Under the pieces are notes generated by a model that was not told the DNA's origin, searched no databases, and was given only the letters and a program-made list of their open reading frames with translations. A DNA stretch of 5,658 bases, from assembly GCA_023449855.1 (NCBI GenBank), contig JAEXHR010000375.1:1-5658 (forward strand). The letters run 5' to 3'. The position numbers and the translations under genes were made by a program. The stretch is from Pseudomonadota bacterium. Lineage in GTDB: Bacteria; Pseudomonadota; Alphaproteobacteria; Rhizobiales; Xanthobacteraceae. Of the stretch, positions 1-4,231 are shown piece by piece. The number at the start of each line of letters is the position of its first letter. The stretch's first letter is position 1.

Positions 1-78
1 GATGAGCCGAAGGCGTCATCCGCCGGCCGAGGTTGTGCGACGAAAGACGGCGGATGACGCTTCGCTCATCCGCCCTAC
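1..78 (+). repeat. REP double-hairpin element (BIME-like), family A copy 1, cut by window edge
   Basis: This element has two inverted arms around a 24-base spacer (25-48). The left arm (1-24) lacks its first eight bases, which lie outside the window; the right arm is 49-78 and ends in CCGCCCTAC. Each arm is itself a hairpin. In the right arm GGCGGATGA (49-57) pairs with TCATCCGCC (66-74) around a small CGCTTCGC top. In the left arm the top is GCC-GAA-GGC (6-14). The spacer starts GGCCGAG, as in copy 3 at 4129-4214. The element ends 33 bases before the tautomerase start codon, so that gene's promoter is either inside the repeat, upstream of the window, or shared with an upstream gene. Confidence 0.85.
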
Positions 79-111
79 GATGAGCGTGAAAACACAAAAA
101 GGGAAACACCG

Positions 112-327
112 ATGCCTGAGATCACCGTGAGCATGGCCGCTGGCCGCACCGACGAGCAGAAGAAGGGCATGATGCTCGACATCACCCAGGCGCTGGTGAA
201 AAATCTTGGCGTCGCCGCCGATGCCGTCGTCATCCAGATCAACGAAGCGCCGCTCCACCATAAGATGAAGGGCGGCAAGACGTTTGTTGAGCGCGCCGCG
301 GAAGCTGCTGCCGCCGCGAAGAAGTAA
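112..327 (+). CDS. 4-oxalocrotonate tautomerase-family small protein
   Basis: The 71-residue product belongs to the small tautomerase superfamily, whose members use an N-terminal proline, exposed after removal of Met1, as catalytic base on enol or keto substrates and assemble as hexamers of short beta-alpha-beta units. What supports it: the start MPEITVSMAAGRTDEQK matches the family start, with mature Pro1 and Arg11 in place, and the ungapped alignment runs to the Gly53-Gly54 pair. Mature length is 70, against about 62 for classical 4-OT. Two other 4-OT active-site residues are absent: position 39 is Val instead of Arg, and position 50 is Lys instead of Phe. The substrate is therefore probably not 4-oxalocrotonate and remains unknown. 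The start is supported by GGGAA at 101-105, six bases before ATG. The C-terminus is an Ala/Lys-rich tail. No pathway partner is adjacent. Family assignment is secure; reaction is not. Confidence 0.9.
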   Translation: MPEITVSMAAGRTDEQKKGMMLDITQALVKNLGVAADAVVIQINEAPLHHKMKGGKTFVERAAEAAAAAKK

Positions 328-340
328 AAACTCTTTCTAC

Positions 341-368
341 CCCCTCTCTCTCCTTTCGGGGAGAGGGG
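341..368. repeat. GC-rich inverted repeat after the tautomerase gene
   Basis: CCCCTCTC (341-348) is perfectly complementary to GAGAGGGG (361-368) across a 12-base loop. It begins 13 bases after the tautomerase stop. No T-run follows on the plus strand, so it is not a textbook intrinsic terminator, though it could protect the 3' end of the message. Sequences of this kind (runs of CCCTCTCC facing GGGAGAGGG) are common between genes in Bradyrhizobium-type genomes; that statement comes from memory, not a search. Confidence 0.55.
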
Positions 369-402
369 AATTGCATATGAATGCGGAGGCGTCACCTGCG
401 GC

Positions 403-508
403 CATCCTTCGAGACGCCGCTGCGCGGCTCCTCAGGATGAGGGCAGAGTGTATCGCTGTAGAAGACCCTCATGGTGAGGAGCCCGCAAAGCGGGCGTCTA
501 GAACCATG
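403..508. repeat. Double-hairpin intergenic repeat, family C
   Basis: Two related hairpins lie in inverted order. Hairpin 1 (403-439) is closed by CATCCT/AGGATG with an inner GCCGC-TGC-GCGGC (416-428). Hairpin 2 (470-508) is closed by CATGGT/ACCATG with an inner GCCCGC-AAA-GCGGGC (481-495). The reverse complement of hairpin 2 matches hairpin 1 along nearly its whole length, including shared TCCTCA and GAGACG/TAGACG segments, with differences that keep the stems paired. The 30-base spacer is 440-469. The element fills the gap between convergently transcribed genes, where it could block transcription from both sides. I recognise the sequence type as an abundant dispersed repeat of Bradyrhizobium and relatives. 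The flank 509-583 shows nothing else I can name. Confidence 0.8.
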
Positions 509-583
509 CAGGCCGAGCACCATCCTCATCGCTCGAGCGGCATGTGCGATAGTTCTGCGCAAGTGGGAGAGGGGTGGAAATTC

Positions 584-1375
584 TCACCCGAACACAGCAA
601 CATTCTGCCGGCTCGCCATGATCGGCGTGCCCTTGCGATTCCACAGCGTCATCGCCTGGCTCGAATAACCGCCCGCGATCTGCTCGGCGACATTGTGGAT
701 CAGCCACCAGCCATCGTCGGTCGTGATGTCATCCGTCAGCATGTCGATGGCCCAGGTCATGGTCGAGATCGGCGACGGCGCTTTCGAGCGCGCGGATGCC
801 GCCGGCGGCGGTGCATCGGCAAGTGCCAGCAGTGCCACCAGCGACGGCGTGATCCCGGGCTCCTTGTGACGCAGCCAGAGCGACATCTGCGGATCATCGC
901 TGCCGCTGAAGGGCGGCGAGCCCGAGACGAAACGCCCATCGATATGCTGCGCAAAGCTCAAGCTGGGCGGCGCGTTGTGGAAGAAGTTCGGGCAGGTTTC
1001 GGGATCTTTCAGCTCTGGCGTGCCGATCGCCACATGCCGGAACGCCGACTCCCGTGCCGCGCCGAAGCAGAACATCGCGCGCGTCGCGAGGCCTGCCTCG
1101 CCGACGAGATCGACACTGGCGAACAGCGTCGACTTGCCCTTGCGCAGCACGCTCGCCGAGAGCTGCAACTGTCCGGCTGCCGGTCCGATGAACGCAATCT
1201 GTGCGGAGCGCAGCGGCGGCACGGTTCCAAATTCATTCAGCGCGGCCTGCATGCACAGCGCCGATGCGAGCCCGCCATAGACGGTGCGGCCCTGCAGCCA
1301 GTCGTCGCTCACGCTGACGGACCAGCCGTCGCCGGACCGGATCATGCCGGCCATCAATGCAGTGAATTCAGTCAT
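584..1375 (-). CDS. TesB-like acyl-CoA thioesterase (double hotdog)
   Basis: This 263-residue cytoplasmic protein resembles acyl-CoA thioesterases of the TesB/4HBT_3 type, which hydrolyse acyl-CoA to free acid and CoA using two fused hotdog domains. In the N-terminal half, W26..G29...YGG (33-35) followed by an Ala/Leu-rich helix is the family's usual first-hotdog pattern. The C-terminal half has the second-hotdog pattern: a WAIDML strand, DDGWW, then GGYSSQAMTLWN and a terminal RQNVAVF strand. No signal peptide or membrane segment is present. Length is typical (about 260-290). The chosen ATG is preceded by GGGGAAA about eight bases upstream and by a plausible promoter at 1418-1446. It is convergent with the tautomerase gene. 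Acyl chain preference cannot be read from sequence. The family call is from motif recognition without alignment. Confidence 0.85.
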   Translation of the reverse strand: MTEFTALMAGMIRSGDGWSVSVSDDWLQGRTVYGGLASALCMQAALNEFGTVPPLRSAQIAFIGPAAGQLQLSASVLRKGKSTLFASVDLVGEAGLATRAMFCFGAARESAFRHVAIGTPELKDPETCPNFFHNAPPSLSFAQHIDGRFVSGSPPFSGSDDPQMSLWLRHKEPGITPSLVALLALADAPPPAASARSKAPSPISTMTWAIDMLTDDITTDDGWWLIHNVAEQIAGGYSSQAMTLWNRKGTPIMASRQNVAVFG

Positions 1376-1417
1376 GCGTCGTTTCCCCGAACGTTCCTTG
1401 TTGGATGATTGTCGTCA

Positions 1418-1446
1418 TCTATAGCGGGGAAAGCGGGAAGGGGCAA
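1418..1446 (-). promoter_or_regulatory. Candidate sigma-70-type promoter of the thioesterase gene
   Basis: Read on the minus strand, TTGCCC (1446-1441) and TATAGA (1423-1418) are separated by exactly 17 bases, matching four of six bases at each consensus box. Transcription would start near 1410 and give a leader of about 35 bases. The -35 box lies five bases from the edge of the REP element starting at 1452, so that insertion stopped just short of the promoter. Predicted from sequence only. Confidence 0.45.
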
Positions 1447-1451
1447 AGACT

Positions 1452-1536
1452 GTAGGGCGGATTAGCGAAGCGTCATCCGCCGTTCTCGCCACACGCAATC
1501 GGCCGGCGGGTTACGGCTTCGCCTAACCCGCCCTAC
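1452..1536 (-). repeat. REP double-hairpin element (BIME-like), family A copy 2, inverted
   Basis: The element runs from GTAGGGCGG (1452-1460) to CCGCCCTAC (1528-1536). The plus-strand left arm is 30 bases (1452-1481), the spacer 23 bases (1482-1504) and the right arm 32 bases (1505-1536). In copies 1 and 3 the longer arm comes first and the spacer begins GGCCGA; here both appear only on the minus strand, so this copy is inverted. The 32-base arm folds as GGCGGGTTA/TAACCCGCC with GGC-GAA-GCC on top, keeping the stem intact despite an A-to-G change relative to the other copies, compensated on the other side. It lies between the 3' end of the DUF3617 gene and the thioesterase promoter. Confidence 0.88.
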
Positions 1537-1552
1537 GAATTGTCGCAGCCCC

Positions 1553-2077
1553 TTACTTCGGCTGCCCCGCTCTCATCTTCTGCATGTCGGTGATGTTCAT
1601 CTTCATGCCGCCGGGCATCACGATGTCGCCGGGCTTCTGGTCCGCCTTGCAGGCGCTGATCCACTTGGCCTGGATCGTCGTCACCATTTCCGGCGGCAGA
1701 TTGCCGCCGCTCGACTTCGCGGTGGTCTTCACCGAATAGGCGGAGTTGAAATCGCCGGTGGCTTCGAAATGGCTGGTCACGGTGGCGTCACCGATGGTGC
1801 AGACGCTGTCGCCGACATAGCCGTTGCCCGACTTCGTCATGTCCTGCTTCGAGCATTTCATGGTGTCCGACGACATCTTGTTCATCTGCCGGTCGACGCT
1901 CTCGTCGGTGCATTGCTGCATCACCATCGGCGGCGTCGCGGTTTTCGATACGCCCGCGATCTGCGTCGTCAATTCCCACAGGCCCGCTTTGCGGATCGGG
2001 ATTTGAACACTGTCGGCGAGCGCCGGCGCAGCGCTGCACAAGAGGGCGAGAGCGATCAGGCTTGCGCGCTGAATCAT
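1553..2077 (-). CDS. DUF3617 domain periplasmic protein
   Basis: The 174-residue product matches the DUF3617 family, exported proteobacterial proteins of unknown function. Residues 1-21 form a signal peptide (MIQR, hydrophobic core, cleavage after ALA21). The mature part opens with RKAGLWELTTQ (29-39), the family's typical start, and carries four cysteines (56, 75, 93, 143) that could form two disulfides. The C-terminus is rich in Met (MPGGMKMNITDMQKM), which could reflect flexible or metal-interacting sequence, but nothing proves that. The open frame continues upstream to 2215, but the ATG at 2077 is chosen because GGAGG lies seven bases before it and because only this start gives a clean signal peptide. 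No function can be assigned. The neighbouring exported genes suggest only a common compartment. Confidence 0.88.
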   Translation of the reverse strand: MIQRASLIALALLCSAAPALADSVQIPIRKAGLWELTTQIAGVSKTATPPMVMQQCTDESVDRQMNKMSSDTMKCSKQDMTKSGNGYVGDSVCTIGDATVTSHFEATGDFNSAYSVKTTAKSSGGNLPPEMVTTIQAKWISACKADQKPGDIVMPGGMKMNITDMQKMRAGQPK

Positions 2078-2084
2078 GTAGAGG

Positions 2085-2089
2085 CCTCC
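2085..2089 (-). promoter_or_regulatory. Shine-Dalgarno site that fixes the DUF3617 start
   Basis: CCTCC on the plus strand reads GGAGG on the minus strand, seven bases upstream of the ATG at 2077. It settles the choice against the longer frame whose first 46 residues are Arg/Ser/His-rich and overlap repeat DNA. Confidence 0.8.
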
Positions 2090-2129
2090 GATGTCGTGTC
2101 TGGAATGACGCGTGGGATGGATTGCTCGT

Positions 2130-2156
2130 CCGCCGAAGCTCGAAGAGCGAAAGCGG
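2130..2156. repeat. Short hairpin repeat upstream of the DUF3617 gene
   Basis: CCGC (2130-2133) pairs with GCGG (2153-2156), and within it GCTC (2138-2141) pairs with GAGC (2145-2148) around a GAA loop. The segment CCGCCGAAGCTCGAAGAGCG resembles a dispersed repeat I know from Bradyrhizobium intergenic DNA (from memory). It sits in the 320-base gap 2078-2397. Apart from three repeats in that gap I found no gene and no convincing promoter, although the DUF3617 promoter must lie in it or further upstream. Confidence 0.5.
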
Positions 2157-2193
2157 AAGCACATCGAAGACCCGTCATCCGCGCACGCGAAGC

Positions 2194-2225
2194 GATGGGT
2201 TTCGCTGTTGCTCAACCCATCCTAC
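2194..2225 (-). repeat. Single REP arm, family B, with degraded partner
   Basis: GATGGGTT (2194-2201) pairs with AACCCATC (2214-2221), and the unit ends in CCTAC, that is GTAGG on the minus strand, the same foot as the other REP arms. On the minus strand it is nearly identical to the arm at 2292-2323 except at the hairpin tip. A second arm would be expected around 2150-2180; only a weakly matching remnant (GACCCGTCATC near 2168-2178) is visible, so this is probably a decayed double element. Confidence 0.65.
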
Positions 2226-2291
2226 GGCACCGGATTATGTCTTTTGTGTTATCGCGTGTTTGTCGATGACGATCGACGCAGCGCATCGCGC

Positions 2292-2384
2292 GTAGGATGG
2301 GTTGAGCGAAGCGAAAACCCATCTGCCGAGCCTGCCGCATCGACGGAATGATGGGTTTTCGCGAAAAGGCTCAACCCATCCTAC
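2292..2384. repeat. REP double-hairpin element (BIME-like), family B
   Basis: The element runs from GTAGGATGGGTTGAGCG to CTCAACCCATCCTAC. Arm 1 is 2292-2323 and arm 2 is 2350-2384, around a 26-base spacer (2324-2349). Arm 1 folds with GATGGGTT (2296-2303) against AACCC-ATC (2316-2323); arm 2 folds with GATGGGTT (2350-2357) against AACCCATC (2373-2380) and has a TTTTCGCGAAAA top. The spacer contains GCCGAG, as does the family A spacer, and both families end in GTAG/CTAC, so they appear related. It lies 13 bases beyond the stop codon of the minus-strand gene at 2398-2688 and may stabilise or terminate that message. Confidence 0.85.
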
Positions 2385-2397
2385 GGCTGCAGAATTT

Positions 2398-2688
2398 TTA
2401 GTACTTCACGCTCAGCGGGCGCTCGCTTGCGCCATAGGGCACCCAGCGGCACGCGAACGAGACATAGCCGCCATATTCGTTCTGGTTGCCGAGGAATTTC
2501 ACGACCTTGCCGTAACGCGCGCAGTGATCGATAGCGAGTGCGCGAATGTCGGTCTGCCCGATCAGCGAGGTGGAGATGATGCCGCCGGTGTCGTTGCCCT
2601 TGAACGGGGGCACCCAGTCGGCCTTGGCTGCGCTGCCCATAGCTGCGCTCATACCCACTGCCAGAATCGCCAGCCGAATCGTCTGCAT
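2398..2688 (-). CDS. Small exported protein of unknown function
   Basis: I do not recognise a named family for this 96-residue product. A signal peptide covers residues 1-23 (basic Arg5, hydrophobic core, cleavage after AKA23). The mature protein of about 73 residues begins DWVPPFKGND and has two cysteines (56 in DHCARYGK, 80 in SFACRW), which could form one disulfide. Gly and aromatic residues are frequent (GNQNEYGGYVSF), suggesting a small beta-rich domain. The start is well supported: AAGGAG (minus strand, 2700-2695) lies six bases before ATG. It is divergent from the gene at 2859 and is followed on its own strand by a double REP element. It is unlikely to be an operon with the DUF3617 gene, given the 320-base repeat-filled gap. 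Coding status is supported by the Shine-Dalgarno site and signal peptide; function is unknown. Confidence 0.8.
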   Translation of the reverse strand: MQTIRLAILAVGMSAAMGSAAKADWVPPFKGNDTGGIISTSLIGQTDIRALAIDHCARYGKVVKFLGNQNEYGGYVSFACRWVPYGASERPLSVKY

Positions 2689-2694
2689 CGCCGT

Positions 2695-2700
2695 CTCCTT
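2695..2700 (-). promoter_or_regulatory. Shine-Dalgarno site of the 96-residue exported protein
   Basis: The minus strand reads AAGGAG with a six-base gap to the ATG at 2688, which strongly supports translation of this short gene. The rest of the divergent gap (2701-2858) contains no repeat and no promoter pair that I could defend. Confidence 0.75.
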
Positions 2701-2858
2701 ACTTCTCAGGCGGGCACCTTAGAGGGCCAAGGCGACGGTGAAAAGAATGCGCGGGGCGATCTGACGGAGTTGTGCGCAGGGTGTTGCCGCGGTGCACTTG
2801 ACCCCGCACGGCCTTCGCGGCACGGTCCCGGAACCTTTTTACAGCCGGCGGATCCCCC

Positions 2859-3323
2859 ATGCGCACCCTCGTTTCATCCCTGAAGAAAGCCGCTTTCGCC
2901 GCCATCGCCGGCATGGCGCTGTTCAGCGCCGCGCCGAGCGCCCAGGCCGCCAACCTGCTCGAGCTGAATTTCGGCCTGTTCGGCCCGAATTACGAAGGCA
3001 AGGTCGGTTCCTGCGAATCCGCGCTCTGGAAGATCACCTACCAGTTCAAGGACAAGGAAGCGGATTTCTGGAATTCGTCGCTGCAGTTCACCGGCTTCAG
3101 CCATGTGCGCGAAACCGCCTTCCGTCCCTGGACCTCCGACAACATGCCGCGCCGCTTCTGCAGCGCCGACGCGATGTTCACGGACGGCAAGCAGCGCCAG
3201 GTGCATTATTCGATCATCGAGGATGGCGGCTTCGCCGGCTATGGCGATGGCGTCGAATGGTGCGTCACCGGCCTCGATCGCGACTGGGCCTACAATCCGA
3301 AGTGCCGCGCCGCGAAGTTCTGA
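2859..3323 (+). CDS. Exported four-cysteine protein of unknown function
   Basis: The product has 154 residues. A signal peptide spans residues 1-30 (MRTLVSSLKK, hydrophobic core, cleavage after AQA30). The mature domain of about 124 residues has four cysteines (52, 101, 135, 149), compatible with two disulfides, and is rich in aromatic residues (Trp57, 71, 91, 134, 143), suggesting a compact secreted beta-domain. Clear segments include KVGSCESALWKITYQF (48-63), RRFCSADAMFTDGK (98-111) and GVEWCVTGLDRDW (131-143). I do not recognise an enzyme motif and assign no function; similar proteins occur as conserved hypothetical exported proteins in rhizobia as far as I recall. The Shine-Dalgarno is weak (GGCGGA about nine bases upstream), but the signal peptide fixes the start. 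A terminator follows 12 bases after the stop, so it is probably a single-gene unit. Confidence 0.85.
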   Translation: MRTLVSSLKKAAFAAIAGMALFSAAPSAQAANLLELNFGLFGPNYEGKVGSCESALWKITYQFKDKEADFWNSSLQFTGFSHVRETAFRPWTSDNMPRRFCSADAMFTDGKQRQVHYSIIEDGGFAGYGDGVEWCVTGLDRDWAYNPKCRAAKF

Positions 3324-3334
3324 GCGAGCGCCTC

Positions 3335-3371
3335 GTAGCCCGGATGGCGCGTTCGTCCGGGCTATTTCTTT
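3335..3371 (+). terminator. Intrinsic terminator built from a solo GTAG hairpin
   Basis: TAGCCCGGA (3336-3344) pairs perfectly with TCCGGGCTA (3356-3364), and the stem can extend by TG/CG inside, leaving a loop of about seven bases. TTTCTTT follows (3365-3371). It starts 12 bases after the stop codon of the exported protein gene. The foot reads GTAG, like the REP arms elsewhere in the window, so a solo REP may have been recruited as terminator. Confidence 0.8.
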
Positions 3372-3384
3372 CGCCATATTGTTC

Positions 3385-3413
3385 TTGAATTGTTCTTTGT
3401 GTCTGACTAGGCT
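3385..3413 (+). promoter_or_regulatory. Candidate promoter of the RNase T2 gene
   Basis: TTGAAT (3385-3390) and TAGGCT (3408-3413) are spaced by 17 bases and lie 26 bases before the ATG at 3440, directly after the preceding terminator. The -35 box is fair and the -10 box weak (three of six consensus bases). The AT-rich stretch 3365-3403 supports a promoter here, but the exact boxes are tentative. Confidence 0.35.
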
Positions 3414-3439
3414 CGCGCCAGTCAGGGGTGGGGCGCGTC

Positions 3440-4126
3440 ATGGTTCATGCATTTCGATCGGTCGTTTCGCTTGGCATTTTTCTGCTGGTCGCGCTCATGG
3501 CCGGCCACGCCTCTGCACAGGACCGCCGCCAGAATGCGCCCGGCGAATTCGATTTTTACGTGCTCTCGCTGTCATGGTCGCCATCCTTCTGCGAGGCGGC
3601 GCAAGAGCGCGGCAATTCCTCGCGCAATCAGCAGATACAGTGCGGCGGCCGTCCCTATGCCTTCGTGGTGCATGGCCTGTGGCCGCAATATGATCGCGGC
3701 TTCCCGAACTACTGCGAACGTCCGGCGCCGCGCCTGCCGCGCAATGTCATGACCTCGATGCTGGACCTGATGCCGGCGCCGGGTCTGATCTTCAACGAAT
3801 GGGACAAGCACGGCACCTGTTCGGGTCTTGGTCCGCGCGCTTATTTCGAAACCACGCGCAAGGCGCGCGCCGGTGTGAAAATTCCCGACGAGTTCATCGA
3901 CCTCCAGCAGGCCAGGACAGTGTCGCCCGCTGCCGTGGAAGACGCCTTCATCAGGGTCAATCCCGGCCTCAGCACCTCCGCCATTGCTGTGACCTGCGAT
4001 CGCAATCGTCTGAGCGAAGTGCGGATCTGCATGAGCAAGGATCTGCAGTTCCGCGCCTGCGAGGAAATCGACCGCCGCGCCTGCCGCCGCGATCAGGTGG
4101 TGATGCCGCCGGTAAGGGGTGGGTAG
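3440..4126 (+). CDS. Secreted ribonuclease T2 family endonuclease
   Basis: This 228-residue protein belongs to the RNase T2/RNase I family, which cleaves single-stranded RNA through a 2',3'-cyclic phosphate in the periplasm or outside the cell. A signal peptide covers residues 1-26 (cleavage after ASA26). The strand FDFYVLSLSWSPSFC (37-51) is the typical domain opening. Catalytic segment 1 is FVVHGLWPQ (75-83, His78), and segment 2 is EWDKHGTC (120-127, Glu120 and His124), so all catalytic residues are present. Eight cysteines (51, 68, 92, 127, 186, 197, 207, 215) allow four disulfides. Length is normal. The ATG at 3440 is preferred over an in-frame GTG at 3428: GGTGGGG ends six bases before ATG, and GTG would add only four residues. 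Likely roles are RNA scavenging for phosphate and nucleosides. A REP element begins two bases after its stop codon. Confidence 0.95.
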   Translation: MVHAFRSVVSLGIFLLVALMAGHASAQDRRQNAPGEFDFYVLSLSWSPSFCEAAQERGNSSRNQQIQCGGRPYAFVVHGLWPQYDRGFPNYCERPAPRLPRNVMTSMLDLMPAPGLIFNEWDKHGTCSGLGPRAYFETTRKARAGVKIPDEFIDLQQARTVSPAAVEDAFIRVNPGLSTSAIAVTCDRNRLSEVRICMSKDLQFRACEEIDRRACRRDQVVMPPVRGG

Positions 4127-4128
4127 GC

Positions 4129-4214
4129 GTAGGGCGGATTAGGCGAAGCCGTTATCCGCCGGCCGAGTGTGTGTAGCGATGAACGGCGGATTACGCTTCG
4201 CTAATCCGCCCTAC
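4129..4214 (+). repeat. REP double-hairpin element (BIME-like), family A copy 3
   Basis: This is the most complete copy. The 32-base left arm (4129-4160) starts GTAGGGCGGATTAGGCG, the 24-base spacer (4161-4184) starts GGCCGAG, and the 30-base right arm (4185-4214) ends TAATCCGCCCTAC. The right arm folds with GGCGGATTA (4185-4193) against TAATCCGCC (4202-4210), perfectly paired. The left arm has GGC-GAA-GCC on top. It occupies practically the whole gap between the RNase T2 stop codon (two bases away) and the rlmJ start (17 bases away), so transcripts crossing the gap will contain strong structure next to the rlmJ initiation site. Confidence 0.9.
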
Positions 4215-4231
4215 ATGTCTACAACCAGCCC

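Noticed and set aside
284..1408. Long plus-strand open frame of 374 codons
   Set aside because: It is antisense to the thioesterase gene, begins inside the tautomerase gene, crosses repeat DNA, and its translation is Arg/His/Ala-rich without any family motif, as expected of a shadow frame in GC-rich DNA.
2078..2215. N-terminal extension of the DUF3617 protein by 46 residues
   Set aside because: It is translated repeat sequence, would bury the signal peptide, and the strong GGAGG before the ATG at 2077 marks the real start.
2798..2826. TTGACC as -35 box for the exported protein gene at 2859
   Set aside because: Spacings of 17-18 bases lead to CACGGT or ACGGTC, which are not credible -10 boxes; the match is probably chance.
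2302..2883. Plus-strand open frame of 193 codons
   Set aside because: It starts within a REP element, is antisense to the 96-residue exported protein, and lacks a ribosome site or recognisable domain.
3428..3442. GTG at 3428 as the RNase T2 start
   Set aside because: It adds only four residues before the ATG at 3440, and the GGTGGGG sequence is properly spaced for the ATG but overlaps the GTG itself.
1..4214. Repeats as a CRISPR array or transposon ends
   Set aside because: The copies are over 1.4 kb apart with genes between, without regular short spacers, and no transposase or target-site duplication is seen. The double-hairpin form fits REP/BIME elements better.
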